Of a stretch of 64,000 nucleotides of DNA, positions 46,049 to 54,259 are shown in pieces. Where the stretch lies: contig NC_021505.1 in the NCBI RefSeq assembly GCF_000412675.1, positions 2,040,501 to 2,104,500 on the forward strand, read 5' to 3'. Every line of letters starts with the position of its first letter. Positions within the stretch are counted from its first letter, which is position 1. Under the pieces are notes generated by a model. The model did not search any database, had not been told where the DNA came from, and saw nothing but the letters and a program-made list of their open reading frames with translations. The position numbers were made by a program, and so were the translations under genes. Source of the stretch: Pseudomonas putida NBRC 14164. GTDB taxonomy: Bacteria; Pseudomonadota; Gammaproteobacteria; Pseudomonadales; Pseudomonadaceae.

Positions 46049-46270
46049 GTGGCAACTACGAATGATGCTATTCAGCAACTGATTAAAACCATGAATGCTA
46101 TATCGGGCGTCCAGCTCGAGCTTAAGGTCGCAGCTGCTGAAGGGCTTGGCCATGCCGGTGGTGAAGATGCGCGTGCTGCATTAATTAAAATTGTTACCGC
46201 CATCTCAGGTACGCCGTTAGAGCTGAAGGCCGCAGCTGCAAGAGCGTTGGGGCGAGCGGCTAGAGGTTGA
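46049..46270 (+). CDS. Small HEAT-like repeat protein
   Basis: 73 residues from a GTG after AAAGGAG. Two similar helical units (GVQLELKVAAAEGLGHAG, then GTPLELKAAAARALGRAA) resemble HEAT/PBS-type repeats, which usually mediate protein contacts. An ATG at 45977 would add 24 residues but has no ribosome site. Function unknown. Confidence 0.5.
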   Translation: MATTNDAIQQLIKTMNAISGVQLELKVAAAEGLGHAGGEDARAALIKIVTAISGTPLELKAAAARALGRAARG

Positions 46271-46357
46271 TTTCCCTCATGCGCGCTTGAATGATCACTG
46301 TGTGAGTTCCTTCGGAACCTTCATGGTGGCGCCGCGCTTGTGGTAGACGATGGCTCG

Positions 46358-47083
46358 TCATGCTGCGTCGGCCCGGGTATCGCCGGGCTGGCGATCGAGC
46401 ACCGCCCTGGACACGCGGGCCAGCCAAGCCCACCTCCAGCCTCGCTCGATCCATATCCCGTGCTTCTCGATCAGCGCTTTGTCCTGGCTTTCCACCTTTA
46501 CCAGGTCGCGCCCACTAGTGCACTGCTCGATGGCTGGATCTTCTTCGCCCTCCGGCACCAGCTCATGGATCTTGCCGTGCACCACTGAAACCCACGCGAT
46601 TGCGAAGTGATCGCCGGCTGTCTTGGGGGAGTAGGCGCTGCGGCGCTTACCACTCCTGACCGAGGCCACGTAGTCGCGGCGAGCCTGCGTCAGCTTGGTG
46701 AGCAAGGTCTCGTAGGCATACATCGCGATCTGCGGCGCAGGCATCACGCCTACGAACAAGGCCCGCTCAACCATTCGCCCGGACGACTCGCACCAGTGTT
46801 TATAAGAGAGCGGTCGGCACCCGAACACCCTGGCCACAATGCCGCTTAGGTGCCGATCCCAGGTTGGCCGGCGGTTCGCCCTGGGCTTCTCCGACTGGAC
46901 TTCATCTACATCGCTCAGGCGCACATCCAGCTCGGTGAGACGATACTCACGCATGAGTGCCTGGGCTTGGCGCATTGCGGTGGCGGCCTCGTGCTCGTTC
47001 GAGCTTTTGGAAAGGGCTAGGCACCGCTAGATCTTGAGGATGACCCGCTCGAGCTTGCATTCGTCGTGCTGTTGTTCGGTCAT
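46358..47083 (-). pseudogene. DUF2786 protein interrupted by an amber codon
   Basis: From ATG 47083 the frame reads MTEQQHDECKLERVILKI, then TAG (47027-47029), then RCLALSKSSNEHEAATAM and on to 46358, about 241 codons in all. The sequence around the stop is the DUF2786 N-terminal signature, where the family usually has a Gln or Lys, so a CAG-to-TAG change fits. The downstream part (from ATG 46975, 205 residues) stays open and might be made by re-initiation, but would lack the N-terminal domain. DUF2786 proteins are common in phage early regions; function unknown. Confidence 0.75.
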
Positions 47084-47201
47084 GTTGTGTCCTTGTGCGC
47101 AGGCACCAACATACATAGCGCTGCTCAGCGCGCATAAAGGTATCATTTACCTTTGGTATTTATTGTTGGCGCATAGTTTAGGCTGGATGAAGCTTGGGGG
47201 A

Positions 47202-47984
47202 ATGATGCAAAAGAGTTCGAGTGGTACCGCTCATCAGAGTTTGCTCGATGGGTTTAGCAAGGTCGCATTTGTATCAAGTGTTGTGATCGGTTTCGCATAT
47301 TTCTCGGGGTTAGTTTATAACTGGGTTTTTTATAAATATTTCAGGTCGTCATGGGTTTTAGGTTTTCTTTCGCCTCAGGATCTGATCAAAGAAGGGTTGC
47401 CGTGGGTCACAGTCTGCACTGGTATCGCTCTCGTGGCATTCAATCGGTTTAGAGATTCCGACTCGATGCGCAGAGTTGGTTTGGCCGTGATTATGGCTCT
47501 AGGGTTTGTGATAATGGTTTTGAGCCAAATAGGCTATTGGGTTTTTGACCTGAATTTGGAGAAGCATCCACTAGTTAGTGGGGGCATAGAAGTAGCGTTA
47601 TCTCTTTTGTTCAGCTCCGCGATAGCCATGGCAGTAAAAATGATACTTGAGGGATCAGATACTAAGAAAGCGACTGCTACAGCCTTGTTAGGGCTGGGGA
47701 TGACTCTTTTGATGCTCCCGGCCATGCGGGCAGTAGATGACTATAACGTGCTATTAAGGGCTAAAGAGCCTGTTCCGATTGTTACATCGGACTCCCGTGA
47801 GGTGCTAGGTATTCTCTTAGGCTCAGTGTCGGGTAAGTTCTTGATCTACGATTGTAACGAGAGATACAAGCTAAAGCTGATCGATATTTCATCTGAACTT
47901 AGCGTTAAACCCGGGCCGTTGCAGTGCCCTGATGAGAGTGCCGGTTCGCCCGTTCATCACCGGAGAGGCGTGATTGCTGAATAG
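47202..47984 (+). CDS. AT-richer membrane protein, cargo of the element
   Basis: About 260 residues with five or so hydrophobic segments (VVIGFAYFSGLVYNWVFYKY, VGLAVIMALGFVIMVLSQIG, VALSLLFSSAIAMAVKMI, ATALLGLGMTLLMLPA) and a soluble C-terminal domain (LGSVSGKFLIYDCNERYKLK). Base composition is visibly lower in GC than the surrounding genes, suggesting separate acquisition. Start MMQKSSSG has GGGGGA before it. No family recognised. Confidence 0.62.
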   Translation: MMQKSSSGTAHQSLLDGFSKVAFVSSVVIGFAYFSGLVYNWVFYKYFRSSWVLGFLSPQDLIKEGLPWVTVCTGIALVAFNRFRDSDSMRRVGLAVIMALGFVIMVLSQIGYWVFDLNLEKHPLVSGGIEVALSLLFSSAIAMAVKMILEGSDTKKATATALLGLGMTLLMLPAMRAVDDYNVLLRAKEPVPIVTSDSREVLGILLGSVSGKFLIYDCNERYKLKLIDISSELSVKPGPLQCPDESAGSPVHHRRGVIAE

Positions 47985-48175
47985 GTAAGGCGCTGGCGGG
48001 CAGCGCCACGTAGTGAGTGAACTTTTGCGAAAGTTGATGGCTCTGAGCCATTCCCGCACTGCACAGGGCAATGCGGCGTCTCAGAGATCCAGGCATGTTT
48101 TCGGATGAGTTCTTCGTTGCTTACGTCGTGGCAGAGGTAGTCCTGGTCATGGCGGCCTTCGCTATTGGCGTTCAT
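47957..48175 (-). CDS. Possible small phage protein
   Basis: 72 codons (CHDVSNEELIRKHAWISE, then HCPVQCGNG). The cysteine spacing hints at a zinc-binding knuckle and the first part reads like phage coding sequence, but the C-terminal third looks random, no good ribosome site is present and the frame overlaps the end of the plus-strand membrane gene. It may be a decayed gene. Confidence 0.28.
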   Translation of the reverse strand: MNANSEGRHDQDYLCHDVSNEELIRKHAWISETPHCPVQCGNGSEPSTFAKVHSLRGAARQRLTYSAITPLR

Positions 48176-48214
48176 CTGACGGAGCGCTAGCAGGGGATGC
48201 GCTGCGCTGGCGGG

Positions 48215-48632
48215 TCAGCCGGCGGCGCGAACCTTGAAACTCAGCATTGCGGTGGCGTCGTCGTTGAAGCATTCGGCCAGCTCTTGATAGGCCCGGTACT
48301 TGGCCTGGCTGCGCGTGGCTGCCCAAGTACGCCGAACATAGTGACGGGCGTCACCCAGCATATATCGGACGTCATCCCAGTTGTACATGCTGTTGGTGAG
48401 CACCTCCCACTGCTTGAGCGGAAGCTTCTCGGCCATCTCGCGATACTGCATCTCCCAGGGTGGGGTGATAGTTGCGGATGCGTTTCTTCGGGTCGCCGTC
48501 GAGGATTACGCCGATGTACTGCCCGCGGTCGGCCATGATTACGCCAGGCTCGCCGTTGGCGATGACGCGCCGGCCTATCTCAGCTGGTACGCCGTAATGG
48601 CGTCGGACGTAGTCGCAGTTGTAGTTGCTCAT
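48215..48632 (-). pseudogene. Phage protein split by a frameshift
   Basis: The frame from ATG 48632 reads SNYNCDYVRRHYGVPAEIGR and continues to DGDPKKRIRNYHPT, then runs into another frame. Removing one C from the CCACCC tract near 48455 (plus strand GGGTGG) joins it to WEMQYREMAEKLPLKQWEVL and on to MLSFKVRAAG at 48215. I infer a one-base insertion in one gene rather than two overlapping genes. It is preceded by a repeated 48-bp leader. Function unknown. Confidence 0.55.
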
Positions 48633-48678
48633 GGCTTTCTCCATGCATGCGCCGCCCTCCGTGGCCGGATGCGGCATG
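48631..48678 (-). repeat. 48-bp repeated gene leader, copy 1
   Basis: Contains GCGCCGCCCTCCGTGGCCGG; on the minus strand it supplies GGAGGG and leads into an ATG. Copies at 54663-54710 (one mismatch) and 55185-55228 (shorter). Confidence 0.85.
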
Positions 48679-48729
48679 ATTCATATTCGGTGTAAGCTAA
48701 ATGTCAAAATTTTAAGGGACCGCTAAGCC

Positions 48730-49329
48730 ATGAGGCAGAAACCAAAATTGCAGGAAAAGTGGGGGGCTCTCCTAACGGTCGGTCTAGTCTCTTTGCTTGT
48801 TACGCTGCTAATCATTTTGTCACTGTATTTGATTGTGTTTAATGATGGTCTGTCGGTTAGCGCTTATAAATGGTCTGCATTTGGGTCATATTTTGGCGGG
48901 GTTTTGGGGCCAGTTGTTTCCCTGGTCACCCTTTTTGCCGTAATGCGCACTATAGGACTGCAGTTGGAGCAAAGTGAGCATTTCGTCCGTGATGGCGCTC
49001 AGCAGAGGGTTGAAGCCTACAAAACCTGCCAACTTAAACTGCTAGACCAGCAAATCAATATGAATGAGCGAATGATCGATAGGTATAATCAAGAGGGACT
49101 TCGGTTGCTGGAACTATCGAAAGCCACTAACGTATCTCAGCGAGAACACTTGTTGGTGTTGGATCGTGCGATTCAAGAGTGCGAAAGTCGCGTCGGAAAG
49201 CTTCTGAAGCTTTCATTAGTGGTCTCAGTCTATGAATTTGGCAGCACTCAAGAGGTGCGTGCAAAAATGGAAAGTGAGCTCACGGCTATTGACGATAGCT
49301 TTAATGCCGTACGAAGTTTTGAAACGTGA
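48730..49329 (+). CDS. Two-span membrane protein with coiled coil, possible abortive-infection type
   Basis: 199 residues. Two membrane segments (VSLLVTLLIILSLYLIVF and VLGPVVSLVTLFAVMRTIGL) surround WSAFGSYFGGVLGP, a pattern shared with proteins annotated as putative phage abortive infection (putAbiC). A long helical cytosolic tail follows (LQLEQSEHFVRDGAQQRVEA onward). Lower GC than neighbours. It stands alone on the plus strand between minus-strand phage genes, as morons do. The defence role is inference from the motif. Confidence 0.6.
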   Translation: MRQKPKLQEKWGALLTVGLVSLLVTLLIILSLYLIVFNDGLSVSAYKWSAFGSYFGGVLGPVVSLVTLFAVMRTIGLQLEQSEHFVRDGAQQRVEAYKTCQLKLLDQQINMNERMIDRYNQEGLRLLELSKATNVSQREHLLVLDRAIQECESRVGKLLKLSLVVSVYEFGSTQEVRAKMESELTAIDDSFNAVRSFET

Positions 49330-49411
49330 TCCACTCAATTAACCGAGTCAAGAAGTAGTTAATTGACGTGCTGCTGGCGTCGGCCATGCCGGACGCGAGC
49401 GGTGATGCGTT

Positions 49412-49573
49412 TCAAGCGGAAAGCTCCATGTCACGGTCATGCCAGCCGGCAAGCCACCAGCCGCAGCCCACGGTCATCCAACCGTATGGCTGAGCATCGC
49501 GTGACAGGCTGTTGTCGCGGCAGGCACGCCCGAGATAGTAGGCGGTGGGGTGAACCTGCTGCCGGCGCTTCAT
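49412..49573 (-). CDS. Rmf/CrpP-like small phage protein
   Basis: 53 residues, starting MKRRQQVHPTAYYLGRACRD with WWLAGWHDRDMELSA at the end. The layout (basic start, GRAC, Pro-Tyr, then WLxGWxD) matches the ribosome-modulation-factor/CrpP fold family common in Pseudomonas phages. It lies directly downstream of ssb on the same strand. Activity is unknown; CrpP itself was described as a quinolone-modifying protein, a claim I would not transfer. Confidence 0.62.
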   Translation of the reverse strand: MKRRQQVHPTAYYLGRACRDNSLSRDAQPYGWMTVGCGWWLAGWHDRDMELSA

Positions 49574-49614
49574 TACTACGCACCGGCCAGGTGGTGGAGC
49601 GGGGCGAACGGTAT

Positions 49615-50073
49615 TTAGTCGTCGAAGCTGTCGTGGTCAGGCGGCGCTGACTGCTGGTTCTGCTGCTGGCGGGCGGGGCGTTGTTGACGTGGCTGCCTAT
49701 CGGGGATTTGCCCTGTTTGATGACCCTGCGGCCGGCTACCGAGTAGCTGCATGGTCCCGTTGATGTCCACGATGATTTCCGTGGTGTAGCGCTTGATGCC
49801 GTCCTTCTCCCACTCGCGGGTCTGCAGCTTGCCCTCGATGTAGCACTGGGAGCCCTTTCGCAGGTATTCGCCGGCAATCTCGGCGACCTTTCCGAACAGC
49901 GACACCCGGTGCCACTCTGTGCGCTCGACCTTCTGCCCCGACTGGTTGTCAGTCCACTGCTCGCTTGTGGCCAGGCTGAGGTTTGTGACGGCGTTGCCGT
50001 TCGGCAGGTAGCGCACGTCAGGGTCTTGGCCGCAGGTTCCTACCAAACTGACCTTGTTGACCCCGCGACTCAT
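49615..50073 (-). CDS. ssb: Single-stranded DNA-binding protein with truncated C-terminal tip
   Basis: 152 residues. The N-terminal OB fold is complete ([59 protein letters not shown]), followed by a Gln/Pro-rich linker. The protein ends DHDSFDD; the next codons after the TAA read ATA CCG TTC (Ile-Pro-Phe), so the stop falls inside what looks like the conserved DDDIPF tip. It should bind ssDNA but not recruit partner proteins normally. The ATG overlaps the upstream small gene's stop. Confidence 0.9.
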   Translation of the reverse strand: MSRGVNKVSLVGTCGQDPDVRYLPNGNAVTNLSLATSEQWTDNQSGQKVERTEWHRVSLFGKVAEIAGEYLRKGSQCYIEGKLQTREWEKDGIKRYTTEIIVDINGTMQLLGSRPQGHQTGQIPDRQPRQQRPARQQQNQQSAPPDHDSFDD

Positions 50074-50306
50074 GACTGAGCAACCGCTGCCGCAACGATG
50101 AACAGTAGGGCAAGGAGTGAGCACCAGCGGGTCGCGCGCTCGCCGACCTGGCGGGCCCTCACCAGTGCGACAACAGGCAGGGCTTTGGCCTCGATGGCGC
50201 GCTCCAGACTTTCCGCATAGCGAGCTGCCTGTGGATAGCTGGTGTTGCGGCCGTAGAACCGCACGCTGCGCAAGGCGAGCCAAGGGGTAGGCAATGGCTG
50301 ATCCAT
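50070..50306 (-). CDS. Small phage membrane protein
   Basis: 78 residues with an N-terminal soluble part ([20 protein letters not shown]) and one C-terminal membrane span ([16 protein letters not shown]). It overlaps the ssb ATG by 4 bp and its start overlaps the oppositely oriented DUF3168 gene by 13 bp, so the upstream phage genes that would normally precede it are missing. Confidence 0.6.
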   Translation of the reverse strand: MDQPLPTPWLALRSVRFYGRNTSYPQAARYAESLERAIEAKALPVVALVRARQVGERATRWCSLLALLFIVAAAVAQS

Positions 50307-50668
50307 CTCTGGCTCTGCAGGAGGCAGTCTTTGCCAGGCTTCAGGCGGAGGTAAGCTGCCCGATTTACGACGGCGCGCCGCTGAACGCCGAAATGCCGTA
50401 CCTCTCCATCGATCGAGAGGTTTCGGTCAACAGCAGCCCGATATCGGGCCGCAAGCGCGAAACGCGCCTGCTGTACCTGTCGGTCTGGTCCGATGCCGTG
50501 GGCCAGGCCGAGGTCAAGCGCATCAACGGCGAAGTTATCGCCGCCCTCGATGAGCGCCGGCTGCCGCTGGAGGTGGGGCGCGCGGTTTCCGTTCGGGTCG
50601 AACAGTCCGACGCCGACGGCATCACTTACCAGGGCTCGCTCACCGTCCGCGTGATCACCACCCACTAA
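50294..50668 (+). CDS. DUF3168 tail-completion-like protein
   Basis: 124 residues. The DUF3168 pattern is visible: [20 protein letters not shown] near the start and [20 protein letters not shown] centrally. In siphoviruses this protein (HK97 gp10/lambda gpU class) caps the tail tube at the head end. First gene of the tail fragment; head genes that should precede it are absent. Confidence 0.85.
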   Translation: MADPSLALQEAVFARLQAEVSCPIYDGAPLNAEMPYLSIDREVSVNSSPISGRKRETRLLYLSVWSDAVGQAEVKRINGEVIAALDERRLPLEVGRAVSVRVEQSDADGITYQGSLTVRVITTH

Positions 50669-50723
50669 AAAACCTACCGGCCGCCCCGCGGCCTCTATCC
50701 AATGCGGCTTTGGAGGAATACCC

Positions 50724-51224
50724 ATGCCTGCAGCAGACAATTTGAACACAGCCGCCGGCTGCCGACTCTTCATCGGCGGGAAAACAGGCGCGGACACCGA
50801 GACCGACTACAAGGCCGACACCTACGTCGAAGTGGGCGAGATCGAGGACCTTGGCGAATTCGGCGACACCTTCAGCAGCGTAAACTTCACCTCGCTGAAA
50901 GACGGTCGCGTGCGAAAGTACAAGGGCACCGCTGACGCCGGAGACCTGACCGTCACTGTCGGCATGGACAGTGGTGATGCCGGGCAGCGCGCAGTCAAGA
51001 CCGCGCACAAGGACCGCAGCAAGGGCGACTACAACCTCAAGATCACCCTGAATGACGGTGACCCGACCGCCACCCCGGTGATCAACCCGACCACCTTCTA
51101 CATGCGCGTCAAGGTGATGAACAACACCGTTGCACCAGGTGCTGCTGACAACGTGGTGCGCCGGAACATCACCATGGGCATCAACTCCGACGTGCTGGAA
51201 ATTCCAGCCGCCGCCGCTGCTTGA
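50724..51224 (+). CDS. Phage major tail tube protein
   Basis: 166 residues. The position between DUF3168 and the tail chaperone, and the pattern GEIEDLGEFGDTFSSVNFTS with DGRVRKYKGTADAGDLTVTV, identify a siphovirus tail tube subunit. GGAGG precedes the ATG. Alanine-rich end. Confidence 0.85.
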   Translation: MPAADNLNTAAGCRLFIGGKTGADTETDYKADTYVEVGEIEDLGEFGDTFSSVNFTSLKDGRVRKYKGTADAGDLTVTVGMDSGDAGQRAVKTAHKDRSKGDYNLKITLNDGDPTATPVINPTTFYMRVKVMNNTVAPGAADNVVRRNITMGINSDVLEIPAAAAA

Positions 51225-51236
51225 TAGGGGGCTTCA

Positions 51237-51578
51237 GTGAGCAAAACCCTGCACGGTACTACCGAGGTCACCGTAGGCGGTCGGGTGCTTGTCCTGTCGC
51301 CGACGCTCAAAGCGGTTCGTACCATCGAGGCCTACTTTGGTGGGCTCCGAGGCGCGTCCGAGCGGCTGCGTGCTGTAGGCGTTGATGCTGTCGTCGTCGT
51401 TTTCGCTGCCGGCTCCGGGATGGAAGACAAGGGCGCCGTCGAAGAACTTGCCGAGGAGATCTGGCAGCAGGGCGTTGCTGACCTGGTGCCAGCCGCGACG
51501 GCCTTCCTTTATGCACTTTACAACCCGCGGGGCGGTGACCCGGGGAAGCCGCCAGCACCGACGGGGTCAGCGCCGTAG
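51237..51578 (+). CDS. Tail assembly chaperone (G-type)
   Basis: 113 residues from a GTG start. Position between tail tube and tape measure plus the sequence VTVGGRVLVLSPTLKAVRTI identify the gpG-like chaperone. Near its 3' end CCGGGGAAG would allow a -1 shift into the frame that continues to 51823, as in the lambda G/GT pair. Confidence 0.78.
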   Translation: MSKTLHGTTEVTVGGRVLVLSPTLKAVRTIEAYFGGLRGASERLRAVGVDAVVVVFAAGSGMEDKGAVEELAEEIWQQGVADLVPAATAFLYALYNPRGGDPGKPPAPTGSAP

Positions 51579-51823
51579 AGAACGGGAGCTACGTCGACCG
51601 GATGTTCTCCGTCGTCGTAGGCTGGCTGGGCTGGTCGCCGCAAGTGGCCTGGACAACGCCGCTGCAGGAGCTCTTCCTGGCCATCGATGCACGGGTAGAG
51701 TGGGCTCGCATGACGCATCCATTTGCTGTCAGCTCGAAACCGGAGGGGCAAGGATCGAAGTCGAAATCTTCGAACGTCGCCGAGAAAATTCGGCAGGCGT
51801 TGTCTGGGCGAAAGGCACAGTGA
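51542..51823 (+). CDS. T-extension of the tail chaperone, probable -1 frameshift product
   Basis: This frame is open from just after a TGA at 51536 to 51823 and overlaps the G gene's 3' end. It encodes an alternative tail including VENGSYVDRMFSVVVGWLGW and LFLAIDARVEWARMTHPFAV, typical of the T part of siphovirus G/GT chaperones. It has no ribosome site of its own before the ATG at 51602. A -1 slip at GGGG (51542-51545) would fuse it in frame to G. Confidence 0.62.
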   Translation, partial: GEAASTDGVSAVENGSYVDRMFSVVVGWLGWSPQVAWTTPLQELFLAIDARVEWARMTHPFAVSSKPEGQGSKSKSSNVAEKIRQALSGRKAQ

Positions 51824-51908
51824 CGTTTTTGCCCAACTCACCTGTGAGAACATTTTTGTTGGCGTTGATCAACGATGGTAGATTTGCGCCAACCACAGGG
51901 AGAGTCGC

Positions 51909-52388
51909 ATGAAACGTGTATTGTTGGTAATGGCAATGGGAGTTGGAGTCCTTTCTGGATGTAAGTCGCCTGAGGATAAGATGGTCTCGGTTTGCACAGA
52001 TATTGCAAAAATGTCTGTCGCTGATCCTTCGTCATTGTTGGTTAATTCCGGGTCTGTTGTTCAGGCCATCCCTACAAAAGAAAGTTTGTTCAGGTTCGCC
52101 TCTTTGAATTTCGATGGTGAGCTAACTGGCGATAGTAAGGCTTGGTACGATATTCAAGTAAAAGAACTTGATAAGCTGAAGGAGAGCTATGCGAGTATTG
52201 ATTACACGGATAAGTCTTCTTTAGCTCGAAGGGGGCAGGCAATTTGTTGGTTTATGGATAGGGGGGATGGACCTGTCCTAGGCTCCGTGTCAGTTGCCGG
52301 GAAAAGCTATTCGGGTACTGACTTGTTAATGGTTTTTGTCAGCAATCCAAGGCCTAAATATTTGAGCTCGTCTAACGCAATCGAGTAG
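51909..52388 (+). CDS. AT-rich lipoprotein moron inserted in the tail module
   Basis: 159 residues with a lipobox (VGVLSGCKS, Cys18). The mature domain is unknown (VCTDIAKMSVADPSSLLVNS). Composition is clearly lower in GC than flanking tail genes, it sits between the tail chaperone and tape measure where no structural gene is expected, has GGGAGAG before the ATG and its own terminator. This is the layout of a lysogenic-conversion gene; superinfection exclusion is one possible role. Confidence 0.7.
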   Translation: MKRVLLVMAMGVGVLSGCKSPEDKMVSVCTDIAKMSVADPSSLLVNSGSVVQAIPTKESLFRFASLNFDGELTGDSKAWYDIQVKELDKLKESYASIDYTDKSSLARRGQAICWFMDRGDGPVLGSVSVAGKSYSGTDLLMVFVSNPRPKYLSSSNAIE

Positions 52389-52424
52389 CGAGACGTGAAT
52401 TAATTTTTAAGCCGATCTGTCTAC

Positions 52425-52447
52425 AGCCCGCTAGCGCGGGCTTTTTG
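52425..52447 (+). terminator. Terminator of the lipoprotein moron
   Basis: AGCCCGC/GCGGGCT stem with a short loop and TTTTT, 37 bp past the lipoprotein stop and just before the tape-measure gene. Confidence 0.85.
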
Positions 52448-52458
52448 TTGAGGCAAAT

Positions 52459-54233
52459 ATGGCTGAAACCGACATTCAGGGTATGCTGGTCAGGATTGAG
52501 GCAACCACGGCTCAGCTCCGGCAAGAGATGGCTCGCGCTGAGTCCAGCGTGTCGCAAACCAGTGGGAAAATCGACAGCAGCCTAAAGCAGGTGGATGAAG
52601 CGTTCGATAGGGTTGAGGCCAACTCGGTTGCTCTCCGGGAGGGGGTGGGACGTGCATTCAATGGCATCGGACTCGCCGCCGCGGGTGCGGTTGCTGGCTT
52701 GGTGGCGTTGACCACATCCACTCTTACCTATGCCCAAGAAGTTCAGAATCTCGCCAGCCTCTCCAACACTTCTGTCGAGGACTTCCAGCGTCTCGCAGTA
52801 GGTGCGAAGACCGTAGGCGTCGAACAGGAAAAGCTCGCTGACATTTACAAGGACACTACTGATCGCGTAGGGGAATTTATTTCTCGTGGCGGCGGGGAGC
52901 TGCAAGATTTTTTCAAGGACATCGCACCGCAGGTTGGGGTGACTGTGGAGAGTTTCAAAAACCTCTCCGGCCCGGAGGCCCTGCAGCTGTATTACACGTC
53001 GCTGGAAAAAGCAGGGGCCAGCCAGCAGCAGATCACCAGCTACATGGAGCAGATGGCCGATGAAGCGACTGCTCTTGTTCCACTGCTCAAAAACTCCGGC
53101 CAAGGCTTCAAGGATGCTGGTGAGCGGGCGGATGAAACTGGCGCAATCATCTCTGCTTTCGACATTGGCCAGATGGTGAAGCTGAACAAGTCCGTTCATG
53201 ACTTGGAAAATTCATGGAGCGGCGCAAGCCATCAGTTGGTTGCAGGGCTTGTCCCAGGCATTGAAAGTGTAACCAGCATGCTCCAGGGCATGACAGACAA
53301 TGGTAGCTCTAAAGCCTTAGGCCAAGCATCGCGTTCCTTGCTGACAACGTGAACATCCTGCTTGGCGTGATCGGTACAAAGCTGACTGCAAGTTTCATCG
53401 GCTATGTGGCTGCGCTGGGCAAGGGTATCTACTCAACGGTTGAGGCTACTCGAGCGACAAATGCCCAGGCTCAAGCTGCGCTCATGGCGGCCAAAGCCGA
53501 TCAGATCGCAGCAGCTTCGGCGGTAGTCCGCGCTCAGAAAGAGGCTGACGCTGCTCGCGGCACCGCAGTTCAGACGGCGTTGTCGCTTGAGCTTGCGCAG
53601 GCAAGGATGGCAGAAACAGCAGCGACTGCCCGTCTTGGTGTGGCCCAAGCAGCAGTGAAAGCTTCGTCGGGCGTGCTAATGACCGTTCTCGGTGGTCCCG
53701 CAGGCCTGGCTGCTTTGGCTGTCGGCGCCGGTATCGCCTTCCTGACCATGGGCAGCAATGCCCAGCCGGCCGGCGCAGATCTCGATGACCTGAAAAGGCC
53801 AATCGAGGAACTGCGCAAAGCATTTAGAGAGTTGGACAAGGATCAGCGCGGAGCTGCGCTGGTCGGCGCAATGCGCGTGCAGGAACAAGCAGCCGCCGAT
53901 GCCGATAAGTCCTACCAGGACTTTCTCATCACGGTGAAGAGGGGGGTGGGTTCAACAGTCGCCGCTCGTATTTCCGGCGAGGCGGACGAAGCACGGAAGG
54001 CGGGAAAGGGCCTATCCGAGTGGCTGGATGATCTCGGTAAGCGCTTCAACATCCCCCAAGAAGCGATGCGCAGCATGCGCGAAGCCGCCGGCAGTTATTC
54101 GACCGTGAGCCAGAGCGCGCGCAAAGCTGGTGAGCGTGTTTCGCTTTACAACAAAGAGATGGACAGCAAGGCCGAGTCAACCAATGCCGCCGGTGATGCA
54201 GACGCCAAGGCCACATCGGCCGGCCATACTTAG
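52459..54233 (+). pseudogene. Tape-measure protein, frameshifted and truncated
   Basis: The first frame (52459-53352, 297 codons) starts MAETDIQGMLVRIEATTAQL with coiled-coil and hydrophobic segments, then ends at TGA. The second frame (to 54233) carries on with NILLGVIGTKLTASFIGYVA, further coiled coil and PIEELRKAFRELD. At the junction (near 53338) TTGCTGAC looks like TTGGCTGAC with one base lost. The total, about 590 codons, is also short for a siphovirus tape measure and no minor tail genes follow, so the 3' end is probably deleted too. Confidence 0.75.
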
Positions 54234-54259
54234 CCGCTTACCAAGCAGGGAGAGTGGTA

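Noticed and set aside
48095..48190. Plus-strand 31-residue frame starting MFSDEFFVAYVVAEVV, hydrophobic
   Set aside because: It looks like a one-span peptide, but no ribosome site is visible and it overlaps an opposite frame in a decayed region. It cannot be decided from sequence alone.
49363..49650. Plus-strand 95-codon frame across the CrpP-like and ssb ends
   Set aside because: Arg-rich shadow composition and antisense to two better supported genes.
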